From the NCBI GenBank assembly GCA_044236545.1, contig JBIIGI010000001.1, positions 1 to 64,000 of the forward strand: DNA of 64,000 nucleotides, given 5' to 3'. The DNA is from UBA6821 sp044236545. Its GTDB lineage: Bacteria; Verrucomicrobiota; Verrucomicrobiia; Chthoniobacterales; UBA6821. Shown piece by piece: positions 52,383 to 61,197 of the stretch. The notes beneath the pieces were generated by a model, which was given only the letters and a program-made list of their open reading frames with translations, was not told the origin of the DNA and searched no databases. Each line of letters begins with the position of its first letter. Positions within the stretch are counted from its first letter, which is position 1. The translations under genes and the position numbers were made by a program.

Positions 52383-53359
52383 CCTCCGCCATCTTCCCCG
52401 AGATCCGCGCGGCGTTAAGCGGAAAGAAACGCATCCTGGTCGCAAGCCACCTGCGTCCTGATGCCGATGCCTATGGATCGACGATCGCCGCGGCCCTCTG
52501 GCTCCTTTCCGAGGGGCATGAGGTGACCGCTTGGAACCAGGACGGCATGCTTGAGAAGTTCTCCTTCCTTCCCTCCTCGGAGCTGGTGACAGCACCCCCC
52601 TCCACTCCCGTCTCCTTCGACGCGGTCCTGGCGCTCGATACCTCGGTGAAGAACCGTCTCGGAACCGTCATCCCATCGGTTGCCGGCGATCCCCTCTGGA
52701 TCTGTATCGATCATCACAAGAGCAACGAGGGATATGCAGATCTCAACCTGATCGATGCATCCCGTCCCGCGACAGGACAGATCCTTGCCGAAGGTTTCAT
52801 GGAGGAGGGCATTCCGATCTCGCCCGAGATGGCTGCCAATCTCTTTGCAGCCATCTCCACCGACACGGGATCCTTCCAATACGAGGGGACCGGTGACAGG
52901 ACCTTCGAGGTCGCGGCCGAACTGATTCGTCGCGGGGTTCATGTCGCTTCCCTCTCCCGATCCCTCTACGAGAGCCAGCCGCGGCGACGCCTGGAACTGC
53001 TCAAGCATGCCCTGGTGAATGCCCGCTTCACATGCGATGACCGTGTTGTCAGCTTTGCTCTTTCGCTCGGGGATGTCGCGAGTCTGGGAGTCATCCCCGA
53101 GGATAACGAGGGAATCATCGACCATCTGCGATCGGTTGACGGGGTGAAGGCCGCGGCTTTCTTTGAGGAACTCCCCGACGGCATGGTTCGTCTCAGCCTC
53201 CGATCCAAGGATTCCACCTTTGATTCCTGCAGCCTCTGCCGCCGCTTCGGTGGTGGTGGGCACGTGATGGCTTCCGGTGCACGGATCAAGGGTGATCTTG
53301 CCGGGGTCCAGGAGACCGTTCTCGCAGCGATCTGCGGGGAAGTTGAAAAAGCCCGATGA
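52379..53359 (+). CDS. DHH-family nanoRNase/pAp phosphatase (NrnA-like)
   Basis: A 326-residue bifunctional oligoribonuclease and 3',5'-bisphosphate nucleotidase candidate. DHH-family motifs are visible: HLRPDADAYGS (motif I), ALDTSVKNRLG (motif II), ICIDHHKSNEGYADLNLID (motif III), ISTDTGSFQYEG (motif IV) and the DHHA1 box FGGGGHVMASGARIKG. The position between rbfA and truB is a common bacterial arrangement. It degrades the last short RNA pieces and recycles pAp. Confidence 0.92.
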   Translation: MTSAIFPEIRAALSGKKRILVASHLRPDADAYGSTIAAALWLLSEGHEVTAWNQDGMLEKFSFLPSSELVTAPPSTPVSFDAVLALDTSVKNRLGTVIPSVAGDPLWICIDHHKSNEGYADLNLIDASRPATGQILAEGFMEEGIPISPEMAANLFAAISTDTGSFQYEGTGDRTFEVAAELIRRGVHVASLSRSLYESQPRRRLELLKHALVNARFTCDDRVVSFALSLGDVASLGVIPEDNEGIIDHLRSVDGVKAAAFFEELPDGMVRLSLRSKDSTFDSCSLCRRFGGGGHVMASGARIKGDLAGVQETVLAAICGEVEKAR

Positions 53360-53380
53360 TACGTCTTAACCAAAAACACC

Positions 53381-54103
53381 ATGCGCTCCGACCTAGCAAT
53401 TGACGGTGTCCTTCCCATTGACAAAGCCTCCGGAATGACATCCCACGACGTGGTAGCCATCGCGCGGCGTGTCCTGGGAACCAAGAAGGTTGGCCATTGC
53501 GGAACCCTTGACCCGATGGCCACGGGTCTGCTTCTTCTGACCCTGGGCCGGGGGACCAAGATCCAGGATCTCCTCATGAGCGAGGACAAGGAGTATGTCG
53601 GCACCATGAAGTTCGGCGAGATGACGGACTCCCAGGATGCCGACGGCGAGATCACCGAGACCCGTCCGGTGCCGCAGTTCACCGCCGAGCAGTTGGAGAA
53701 CGCCTTTGCCAAGTATGACGGAGATTTCTACCAGACTCCCCCGATGGTCTCCGCCATCAAGAAGGATGGAGTCGCCCTTTACAAACTTGCCCGTCAGGGG
53801 AAGACCATCGAGCGCGAACCCCGCTTTGTCCACATCTACGCCCATCAGATCCTTGGAGTGCGTCCCCCGGAGATCGACTTCCGCGTGGTCTGCAGCAAGG
53901 GATTCTACGTGCGCACCTACGCATTCGACATCGGGAATGATCTCGGGTGTGGTGCCCACCTGAATGCGCTCCGCCGCACCAAGTCGGGACGGTTTGATGT
54001 CGACATGGCCTTCCCTGCGGCCGATCTCAAGACAGCCCCTCGCGAGGCGATCCTCGAGAAACTCCTGACCCTCCCGCAGGTCTCGCGCCTCAGAGGGGCA
54101 TAA
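53381..54103 (+). CDS. truB: tRNA pseudouridine(55) synthase
   Basis: A 240-residue TruB that makes pseudouridine 55 in tRNA T loops. The catalytic Asp is in GHCGTLDPMATGLL, with KASGMTSHDVV at the start, PPMVSAIKKDGVALYKLARQGK and KGFYVRTYAFDIG in order. It is shorter than the 300-residue proteobacterial proteins because the C-terminal PUA-like part is lacking; this is common in other phyla. It follows nrnA by 21 bases. Confidence 0.95.
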   Translation: MRSDLAIDGVLPIDKASGMTSHDVVAIARRVLGTKKVGHCGTLDPMATGLLLLTLGRGTKIQDLLMSEDKEYVGTMKFGEMTDSQDADGEITETRPVPQFTAEQLENAFAKYDGDFYQTPPMVSAIKKDGVALYKLARQGKTIEREPRFVHIYAHQILGVRPPEIDFRVVCSKGFYVRTYAFDIGNDLGCGAHLNALRRTKSGRFDVDMAFPAADLKTAPREAILEKLLTLPQVSRLRGA

Positions 54104-54112
54104 GACAGATTT

Positions 54113-54266
54113 AATATGGAACTCAGGAGCTCAGGAAAAACTGGGAGCAAGAACTGATTCCAAGTAAGAATCTGATTTTTAATTGAAGGGATCTGATACA
54201 AATGATCCGCAATATCTTTCATTTGTCTTCTTCCCCTTCAGTTCCTGATTTCCTGAGTTCCATATT
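54113..54266. repeat. Inverted-repeat element, family 1, copy C
   Basis: The arms (54113-54137 and 54242-54266) are 25-base near-perfect inverted copies with two mismatches, containing AATATGGAACTCAGGA and TCAGGAA. The element fills most of the truB-ribF gap. The interior is A/T-rich and shares no sequence with copies A or B. Confidence 0.7.
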
Positions 54267-54288
54267 CTAATCATTCAGTAACTTTCTG

Positions 54289-55218
54289 ATGAGGATTTTG
54301 CATTCCATTGATGAACTATCATCATTGAGTGGGCCGATCGTACTCGCGGCGGGGACGTTCGACGGGGTGCATCTCGGCCATCAGGCCCTGATCCGACGGG
54401 CGATGGAGGAGGCCTCTGCCTGCGGAGGGACGGTCGTGGTGATGACCTTCGACCGCCATCCCGCCTCGCTACTCCGTCCCGAGAAGGCCCCGAAACTCCT
54501 GACCCGGAACGACGGGAAGATTGCCCTGCTCGCTGAGATGGTGGTTCCGGCGTTGCTGTTGCTGGAGTTCACCAGTGATCTGGCCGGTGTTCCCGCGAGG
54601 GAATTCATCGCGTCGCTCGTTGCGGCATGCTCTCCGCTTCATGCCTTTTGCGTTGGGCGCCAGTGGACGTTCGGGAAGGGAGGCGAGGGGAATGTGGCCC
54701 TCTTGAAAGAACTGGGTGCGGAGCGGAAATTCGAGGTCATCCAAATTGATCCCGTGGTGGCCGCTGATTCACCGATCAGCAGCACGCGGATCAGGGAGGC
54801 CATCGCCTCCGGTGATTTCGCTGAGTCATCCGCCTGCCTCGGCCGACCGTTTCTCCTCACGGGGAAGGTGGTGAGCGGTGCCGGTCTGGGTGTCACGATC
54901 GGGTTTCCGACTGCGAATCTTAGCGTGGAAGGAATGCAACTTCCCCCTGACGGTGTCTATGCCGTCAGAGTCCATCGTGAGGGGAGGGGTTATCGAGGAG
55001 TTGCCAATATCGGGGTCCGTCCCACGGTGGATCCGGCCTCTAGCAAGCGCACCGTCGAGGTCCATCTCTTCGATTTTTCAGAAGATCTCGTCGGGAAAGA
55101 ACTCTCCTTGGAATTCGTGAAGTTCCTCCGGAGGGAGGAAAAGTTTTCCGGGTTGGATGCCCTCAAGGGACAGATTGCCAAGGATTGCGAGCGGGCAAGA
55201 GCGATTCTCAGCCTTTAG
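54289..55218 (+). CDS. ribF: Bifunctional riboflavin kinase/FAD synthetase
   Basis: A 309-residue enzyme that makes FMN and then FAD. The N-terminal adenylyltransferase half has AAGTFDGVHLGHQALI, VVMTFDRHP and ISSTRIREAIASGDF; the C-terminal kinase half has GFPTANL and GVANIGVRPTVD, then VEVHLFDFSEDLVGKEL. It closes the nusA cluster after a 185-base gap that contains repeat copy C, so it may have its own promoter. Its last 11 bases overlap the convergent aroE end. Confidence 0.96.
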   Translation: MRILHSIDELSSLSGPIVLAAGTFDGVHLGHQALIRRAMEEASACGGTVVVMTFDRHPASLLRPEKAPKLLTRNDGKIALLAEMVVPALLLLEFTSDLAGVPAREFIASLVAACSPLHAFCVGRQWTFGKGGEGNVALLKELGAERKFEVIQIDPVVAADSPISSTRIREAIASGDFAESSACLGRPFLLTGKVVSGAGLGVTIGFPTANLSVEGMQLPPDGVYAVRVHREGRGYRGVANIGVRPTVDPASSKRTVEVHLFDFSEDLVGKELSLEFVKFLRREEKFSGLDALKGQIAKDCERARAILSL

Positions 55219-56140
55219 ATTCAGACAACGCCGCCCTCATCGTTTCCACGGGCGCGGGTACACCGAACCAGATGCCGCTCTGAAGGGCGCCCTGATGGAG
55301 GAGCATGGAGAAGCCGTTGGCGAAACGGGAGCGAGCCATTTTTGCCTGTTTCAGCAGGGCAGTCTCACCTCCGCTGTAGACCGTGTCGTAGACGAGATGC
55401 TTCGCGGTCAGGAGTCCATCCGGCAAGGGGGAGGGATCGTCCGCCTTCATGCCGAGAGGCGTGGCGTTGATGATCAGATCGGAATTGGCAACGGCGGTTT
55501 GGAGTGCCTCGCTAGAGAGTGTTGAGAGCGCAACGGAATCCAACTTCACGCCTCTTGCTGTCATGATCTCGGAGGCCAAGGCATCACCCTTCTCAGTTTT
55601 TCGGTTAGCAACCGTGATCGCGGGGCACCCTTCAAGGGCGCACTGAACGGTGACGGCGCGTCCTGCTCCGCCCGCACCTCCAAGGATCAGGACCCGGAGT
55701 TCCTTCAGCGGGATGCCGAATTCCTCGTGGATCGCGGCTGAGAGACCCGGGCCGTCGGTATTATGACCGTGGAGCTTCCCATCGATGACCTGAACCGTGT
55801 TGACCGCGCCCATGAGCCGGGATTCGCGGCTGACCTCGTCCATGATCGGTAGCGCCGCCTGCTTGTGGGGGATGGTGAGGCTTACTCCGAGGAATCCCGC
55901 CGTGGTGAGGTTACGCAGTGCGTGTGGCAGTTCTTCCGGAGTGACGCGGATGCGGACGTATTGGAGTTCCAGACCGCGGGCCTTCAGCGCCGCGTTGTGC
56001 ATCGGGGGGGATGCGGAGTGAGCGACCGGATCTCCGAAGACCGCAAGTCGGGCCGGGGGGGCGAGTTCTCGGAAAATCTTTCCCCCACCGGCCAGATCCG
56101 ACGCCGTGAAGACGATCGGAGTCTCTCCGGAAGCGTTCAT
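55208..56140 (-). CDS. aroE: Shikimate dehydrogenase
   Basis: A 310-residue NADP-dependent enzyme of the shikimate pathway reducing 3-dehydroshikimate. The shikimate pocket reads FGDPVAHSASPPMHNAA, GVSLTIPHKQAALP with the catalytic Lys, and HNTDGPGLSAA; the nucleotide site is ILGGAGGAGRAV. About 30 extra residues precede the usual start. The ATG at 56140 lies 4 bases after the gltX stop; the longer frame runs through gltX and is not used. Confidence 0.94.
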   Translation of the reverse strand: MNASGETPIVFTASDLAGGGKIFRELAPPARLAVFGDPVAHSASPPMHNAALKARGLELQYVRIRVTPEELPHALRNLTTAGFLGVSLTIPHKQAALPIMDEVSRESRLMGAVNTVQVIDGKLHGHNTDGPGLSAAIHEEFGIPLKELRVLILGGAGGAGRAVTVQCALEGCPAITVANRKTEKGDALASEIMTARGVKLDSVALSTLSSEALQTAVANSDLIINATPLGMKADDPSPLPDGLLTAKHLVYDTVYSGGETALLKQAKMARSRFANGFSMLLHQGALQSGIWFGVPAPVETMRAALSESKG

Positions 56141-56144
56141 CGGA

Positions 56145-57491
56145 TTAAGCCCCGGCTTTCGCAATACCCTTGGAGAAACGCGCAAGGGTGCGTTCCTTGC
56201 CGAGGATCTCCAGCATCTCGTAAAGGCCGGGTCCGATGCCTCGCCCGCTGGCGGCAACGCGGGCCGGATGGACGAGCTCGCCTGTTTTGATAGCGAGTTT
56301 TGCGGCCGTCTCCTTGAGGCTGGCCTCGAGTGAAGCGCAGTCCCAAGAGCTTGCGGGCAGCGCGGCATACGCTTCGGAAAGGGCCTTCAGGCGCTCGGCT
56401 GCGGCGGGGCCGGTGAGAGACTTGGCCACGGAGGCCTCGTCATAGGAAAACTCCTCGGTAAAGAAACAGGCAACCCATTCGGGGAGATCCTTCATCATCT
56501 TGATTTTGGGCTTCACAATCGAGAGGACCTTCTCGAGGGATTCCCAGGTCGGCCAGGTGATGCCGGCCTTCTCAAGGAATGGGATGGCCAGTTCGGCGTA
56601 CCGGGCCAGGTCCATGGCGAGGAGATACTGGCCGTTGATCCAGAAACATTTGTCGAGGTCGAAGGCCGCATTGCGGCGGTTGATCTGGTTGAGTTCAAAC
56701 AGGGCGACGACTTCCTCCGTGCTGATGATCTCACGATTTTCCTTGGGGGACCATCCGAGCAGGCTGAGATAGTTGCGGACCGCCTCCGGCGCATACCCGG
56801 CCTCGGGGTAGGTTCCCAGAGCCGCACCCTCGTCGCGCTTGCTCATCTTGCTACCGTCGCGGTTGAGGATGAGCGGCATGTGGGCGAAGCGGGGAGGCTC
56901 CGCACCGAGGGCCCGGTAGAGCTCGATGTGCTTGGGGGTGTTGGAGAGATGATCCTCTCCGCGGATCACGTGGGAGATCTTCATCTCGATGTCATCGACG
57001 ACACTGACGAAGTGGAAGATCCAGGATCCGTCCGGACGGCGGAGCGTGAGGTCGGGATGGGTGCCTGGATTGGTCAGGTCGAATTCGATTTTTCCGCAGA
57101 TCTCGTCGTCGACGATCACCTTCTCGCGGGGGGAGCGGAATCGGATCGCGCCGTTGTCCTCGTAGAGATGCCCGGCTTTCTCGAGGCGTGAGAGATACTC
57201 CTCGTAGATCGCCCCCCGTTCGCTCTGGTAGTAGGGGCCGTGGTTGCCGCCCTTCTGCGGTCCCTCGTCCCAGTCGAGGCCCAGCCAGTGGAGCCCGTCG
57301 AGGATGAGCTTCTTGGCCTCCTCAGTGTTGCGGCTGTGGTCGGTGTCCTCGATGCGGAGGACAAACGTTCCGGCGTTCTTGCGGGCGTAGATCCAGTTGA
57401 AAAGAGCGGTGCGGGCCCCACCGACATGGAGGAGGCCGGTGGGTGACGGGGCGAATCGTGTGCGGACGGACATCCCTGCATGAGAATTCAT
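56145..57491 (-). CDS. gltX: Glutamyl-tRNA synthetase
   Basis: A 448-residue class I aminoacyl-tRNA synthetase. The HIGH-type box is FAPSPTGLLHVGGARTALF and the KMSKS-type box is GSKMSKRDEGAAL. HYxxRGEDHLSNTPKHIELY-like sequence lies between them, and the C-terminal anticodon part is complete. The first Met (MNSHAG) or the second at MSVRTRFAPS may be the true start. aroE follows immediately on the same strand, so both are likely cotranscribed; yqeY is divergent. Confidence 0.96.
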   Translation of the reverse strand: MNSHAGMSVRTRFAPSPTGLLHVGGARTALFNWIYARKNAGTFVLRIEDTDHSRNTEEAKKLILDGLHWLGLDWDEGPQKGGNHGPYYQSERGAIYEEYLSRLEKAGHLYEDNGAIRFRSPREKVIVDDEICGKIEFDLTNPGTHPDLTLRRPDGSWIFHFVSVVDDIEMKISHVIRGEDHLSNTPKHIELYRALGAEPPRFAHMPLILNRDGSKMSKRDEGAALGTYPEAGYAPEAVRNYLSLLGWSPKENREIISTEEVVALFELNQINRRNAAFDLDKCFWINGQYLLAMDLARYAELAIPFLEKAGITWPTWESLEKVLSIVKPKIKMMKDLPEWVACFFTEEFSYDEASVAKSLTGPAAAERLKALSEAYAALPASSWDCASLEASLKETAAKLAIKTGELVHPARVAASGRGIGPGLYEMLEILGKERTLARFSKGIAKAGA

Positions 57492-57553
57492 TTACGGAGC
57501 CAACTCAAGCGCGTAGGGTCGTATGGACAACAAAACATTGATTTTTTGATCCC

Positions 57554-58027
57554 ATGACACTCTCCGAACGCATCGACCACGACCTCAAAGAAGCCATGAA
57601 AGCCCGTGATGCCGCCAAGCTCGGCACGCTTCGCATGGTGAAGAGCGCCCTCAAGTACGCCGCCATCGAGAAGAGCGGCGCCGACGCTGTCGTGGATGAC
57701 GAGGTTGCCACATCCGTGCTGCGCAAGCAGATCAAGCAGCGGGAGGATGCGGCCGCCGGATTCGAGCAGGGAGGCCGTCCCGAGATGGCCGAAAAGGAGA
57801 TGGCCGAAATCGCCGTCCTTGCCGCCTACCTCCCGGCTCCCCTTTCGACTGAGGAACTTGCCGCGATTGTCCGTGACGCGATTGCCGAAGTCGGAGCTTC
57901 CTTGGGAACACCAGGAGGTGTTGCCAAGGCCCAGATGGGTGCTGTCATGAAGGCCGCTCAGGCCAAGGCCTCCGGACGCGCCGACGGCAAGAGTCTCAGC
58001 GCCGAGGTTCAGAGGCAGCTTTCCTGA
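57554..58027 (+). CDS. GatB/YqeY domain protein
   Basis: A 157-residue YqeY family protein. It shows the usual MTLSERIDHDLKEAMKARDAAKLGTLRMVKSALK N-terminus in the family order (given here in part as DLKEAMKARD and LGTLRMVKSALK), IKQREDAAAGFEQGGR and the GatB-like C-terminus LGTPGGVAKAQMGAVMKA. Its partner is unknown; the domain in GatB binds tRNA for amidation of Glu-tRNA, which fits the neighbouring gltX. The leader ends TTTTTTGATCCC with no Shine-Dalgarno motif. Confidence 0.92.
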   Translation: MTLSERIDHDLKEAMKARDAAKLGTLRMVKSALKYAAIEKSGADAVVDDEVATSVLRKQIKQREDAAAGFEQGGRPEMAEKEMAEIAVLAAYLPAPLSTEELAAIVRDAIAEVGASLGTPGGVAKAQMGAVMKAAQAKASGRADGKSLSAEVQRQLS

Positions 58028-58059
58028 TCCCGGGGGACTCTTCCCCTTCCTCTTTACGC

Positions 58060-58782
58060 ATGACACGCTCCGTGCTTCCCGCCTCCGCTGCAGTGATCGT
58101 GGGCGGCGGATCAGGTAGCCGTTTCGGCGGGGATAAGCTTAAGGTGTCGCTGGCCGGCAAGCATTTGATCGCCCACACGCTCTCCGCCTTTGAAGGGACA
58201 GCCGCTATTTCCGCAATTGTTCTGGTCGTTCCCCCCGGGAGGGAGGAAGAGTTCCGCACGATCGCGAGCGATGAGGGGATCTCGAAACTGACCTCCGTGA
58301 TTCCGGGAGGAGAGTATCGCCATGAATCGGTTCGCCGCGGCCTGGAAGCGCTTCCACCCGAGGTTGAACTCGTCGCGATTCACGACGCGGCGAGGCCCCT
58401 GATCACTCCCGATCTCATTACCGGCTGCCTTGAGATGGCGGCCAAGGAGGGGGCTTCCGCCTTGGCCGTGCCCGTAACCGACACCCTGCATCGGATCGAT
58501 GCATCAGGATGCGCGGCTGCCTCTGTCGATCGCTCCACGCTACGGGCGATGCAGACACCCCAGGTATTTTGGGCTGCAGAGATCAGGGATCTTCTTGCCG
58601 CCATGTCAGGCAACCCTACAGATGAGGTAACGGTTGCCATGGCCGCAGGGAAGAAGGTTTCCTTGCTCGAGCATCACGAACCGAACCTCAAGGTCACCTG
58701 GCCCCAGGATGTCGTCATGGCCGAGGCCCTGCTCCGGGCAAGGGGAGGAAGAGGGAAAGGCAAAATGAAAAATGAAGAATAA
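58060..58782 (+). CDS. ispD: 2-C-methyl-D-erythritol 4-phosphate cytidylyltransferase
   Basis: A 240-residue enzyme of the non-mevalonate isoprenoid pathway. It starts with a GGGSGSRFGGDKLKV nucleotide loop, then VVPPGREEEF, GGEYRHESVRRGLEA, AIHDAARPLITPDLI and the AMQTPQVF segment, all expected in order. The tail ends in basic residues (GGRGKGKMKNEE). Its product feeds the polyprenyl synthase at 12.2 kb. Confidence 0.94.
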   Translation: MTRSVLPASAAVIVGGGSGSRFGGDKLKVSLAGKHLIAHTLSAFEGTAAISAIVLVVPPGREEEFRTIASDEGISKLTSVIPGGEYRHESVRRGLEALPPEVELVAIHDAARPLITPDLITGCLEMAAKEGASALAVPVTDTLHRIDASGCAAASVDRSTLRAMQTPQVFWAAEIRDLLAAMSGNPTDEVTVAMAAGKKVSLLEHHEPNLKVTWPQDVVMAEALLRARGGRGKGKMKNEE

Positions 58783-58951
58783 GGAAAAGTTTCACGCAGC
58801 CGTAACAAATCAGCGACTGGCGGGAGCTGATAGGACTGCGAAGCAGCCCCGTCGGGGGCGAATGGCTTGGGAAAGCCCGAGTTCAAATACGAAGCAACGG
58901 CCGGGCAAGCAAACGCAGATGCGCGGAGTAAATGCAGGTAGTATCATTCCG

Positions 58952-60220
58952 ATGAATCCCCAAGTTTCGACCCTTCCCAACGGGCTTCGCGTCGCCACCT
59001 GCGCGATGCCGGCCTCGCAGACCGTTGCCGTCGGCGTCTGGTGCGGCATCGGTGCACGCCATGAATCCGCCCGAGTCGGGGGAATCTCCCATTTCCTCGA
59101 GCATCTTCTCTTCAAGGGGACGAAGAAGCGCACTGCCCGTCGGATCAGCGAGGAGATCGAGGGGGTGGGGGGTGACTTGAACGCCTACACCGCCGAGGAG
59201 CGCACCTGCTACTATGCGGCGGCCTCCGCCGATCATCTCCAACGCGTCACCGAGGTCCTCTCGGACATGTACTGCAATTCGCTTCTCAAGAGTGCTGAGG
59301 TGGAAAGGGAGCGGGGGGTGATCGTCGAGGAAATCGAGATGATCCGCGACGAACCGGCCCAGCATGTCCAGGAACTCCTGACCGCCGAGACATGGAAGGG
59401 AGCATCCCTTGCCCGGCCGATCACCGGCACCAAGCAGAGTCTCTCCTCCATCAGCCGTACCGATCTGCTCACTCATCTGAAGTCCCATTACCATGCCGGG
59501 AGCACGATTCTGACTGCTGCTGGAGCGGTCGAGCATGAGGAGGTGATGGAGCTTGCCAAGAGGTTCCTCGGCAGGTTGCCGAAAGGATCATCTCCCCGCC
59601 GCCTGCAGCCTCCCGCTCGCCAGATATCCCCCAGGATCGTCATCGAGGAAAGGGAGTCCCAGCAGACCCAGCTCGCGCTCTCATTCCGCGGTGTGGGGGC
59701 CAAGGATCCCCGACGCTACGCGGTCTCCCTGCTTCATGTCCTGCTCGGCGGAAACATGAGTTCCCGTCTCTTCCAGGAGCTGCGGGAGAAGCGTGGCCTC
59801 TGCTACTCCGTCAGCACCTCACTCTCCACTCATTCCGACTGCGGAGCCTTTGAAGTCGCGCTCGGACTGGACGGGGAGAATGTGGCGAAGGCGCTCGGTT
59901 TGATTCTCAAGGAATGCGATCGGATCGCATCGAAGGGTCCCTCGGTTGCCGAACTGAAGCGTGCCTGCGATTACTCGATCGGAACCAGTCGGATGGCTCT
60001 GGAGCGTGCCGCGACGCAGAACTACCGACTAGGCACCTCCCTCCTGACCTACGGGATGATCATCCCCCCCGAGCAGGTCTACGAGCGTCTGGCGAAGGTG
60101 ACTCCCGAGGAGATCCGCAAGGCCGCCTCCCAAGTCCTCAACTGCCGGACCCTCTGTCTTGCGATGGTCGGCCCCGGGCCGAAGATGGAGCATCTTCTGA
60201 GGTTAATTCGGGGAAACTAA
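58952..60220 (+). CDS. M16 family zinc metallopeptidase
   Basis: A 422-residue pitrilysin-type peptidase. The inverted zinc site HFLEH (residues 47-51) and the downstream Glu region ERERGVIVEEIEMIRDEP complete the M16 signature. The C-terminal half (LALSFRGVGAKDPRRYAV, LREKRGLCYSVST) is the second M16 domain. The start MNPQVSTLPNGLRVA lies 169 bases after ispD; a longer frame across that gap is not protein-like. The substrate is unknown. Confidence 0.93.
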   Translation: MNPQVSTLPNGLRVATCAMPASQTVAVGVWCGIGARHESARVGGISHFLEHLLFKGTKKRTARRISEEIEGVGGDLNAYTAEERTCYYAAASADHLQRVTEVLSDMYCNSLLKSAEVERERGVIVEEIEMIRDEPAQHVQELLTAETWKGASLARPITGTKQSLSSISRTDLLTHLKSHYHAGSTILTAAGAVEHEEVMELAKRFLGRLPKGSSPRRLQPPARQISPRIVIEERESQQTQLALSFRGVGAKDPRRYAVSLLHVLLGGNMSSRLFQELREKRGLCYSVSTSLSTHSDCGAFEVALGLDGENVAKALGLILKECDRIASKGPSVAELKRACDYSIGTSRMALERAATQNYRLGTSLLTYGMIIPPEQVYERLAKVTPEEIRKAASQVLNCRTLCLAMVGPGPKMEHLLRLIRGN

Positions 60221-60293
60221 CCACTCTGGAATATCTTCTCGCGGAGTTGCTGACGTAAAACGAATACTGAAGCCCTGGCTAAGCGTGGGGCTC

Positions 60294-60632
60294 TTAGCCC
60301 GGCGGCCATTTCATGGGACGTCCGCCGAGCACATGGACGTGAAGGTGAGGGACCGTCTCGCCTCCATCCGTGCCGTTGTTGATCACGATGCGGTAGCCTG
60401 AGTCGCCTAGTCCCTCCTGACGGGCAGTAGCGGCGGCGGCGGCGAGGAGTGTGCCGAGGAGTTCGGCATCGGACGCTGTGGCCTCGTTGATGCGCGTGAT
60501 GCACTGCTTCGGAACGACGAGAAAATGAACCGGTGCCTGTGGAGCGATGTCACGGAAGGCAATCCATTCCATCCCCTCGGCGATGATCTCGGCAGGGATC
60601 TGGCGGGCGGCGATTTTCTCAAAGAGGGTCAT
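60294..60632 (-). CDS. HIT family (HINT-like) nucleotide hydrolase
   Basis: A 112-residue protein of the Hint branch. It opens with TLFEKIAARQIPAEIIAEG, has FRDIAPQAPVHFLVVPKQ, and ends with the catalytic HLHVHVLGG. HINT proteins hydrolyse adenosine phosphoramidates. The start at 60632 gives family length. It is convergent with the M16 gene and its leader runs into the repeat region at 60.6-61.2 kb. Confidence 0.93.
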   Translation of the reverse strand: MTLFEKIAARQIPAEIIAEGMEWIAFRDIAPQAPVHFLVVPKQCITRINEATASDAELLGTLLAAAAATARQEGLGDSGYRIVINNGTDGGETVPHLHVHVLGGRPMKWPPG

Positions 60633-61197
60633 GGGGGAGGGGCGAGTTAAAAGGTTGGAACGTGAAAAATTAAAGCCAAAAATTGCATTTGGAACCCAAA
60701 GGTCCGGGAAAGGGGAGTTAAAATGGTTAGAAACGTTACAACCAAGGCTCTGGGAAGAGTCGCGGAAGACTACCGAAGGTAGCCCTGAAAGGGCGCCACG
60801 GGATCCGGGAGGATGTGGCGTCAATGTTACAAGGTGGATCCGGAAACCCCTGAGCCTGAATTCGAGAAGGCGCCATCAAGAAGTTTGCTGATCATGGCTC
60901 GGCTCGGAGAGTGAAATGAGTGCCTGCTGTCAGAACGTTGTAACGTTTCAACCCTGTAACGGTTTTAACCATCCGACGACTCACCATCCGGGTGAACCAT
61001 CCAGATCTGTCGCAACCTCCTTATCGCATAATCTGGGTTAAAAAGTTGATAGAGTGAATGACAGTTGCCCCTCTCTGCTATTTTTTTGATCCGCACTATC
61101 GGACTTCAGAAAGGGGCTCCCTTTCTTTCCCTTGTAACATTTTAGGATTTTAACTTTTCAACATCAATCAGGCAGGGGCTTGTGGACCTGCCGAGCC
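60633..61197. other. Non-coding region with nested inverted repeats
   Basis: No gene is supported in these 565 bases. GTTAGAAACGTTACAAC (60726-60742) pairs with GTTGTAACGTTTCAAC (60937-60952), and these are flanked by GTTAAAA and TTTTAAC words (60717-60723 and 60963-60969). An outer, weaker pair of similar words sits at 60646-60663 and 61131-61162. Part of the inside is GC-rich and hairpin-prone. It looks like a decayed or structured repeat block. Confidence 0.55.

Noticed and set aside
53381..54103. Truncated truB
   Set aside because: The missing C-terminal part is common in short TruB proteins; the catalytic core is complete and the stop is followed by normal intergenic sequence.
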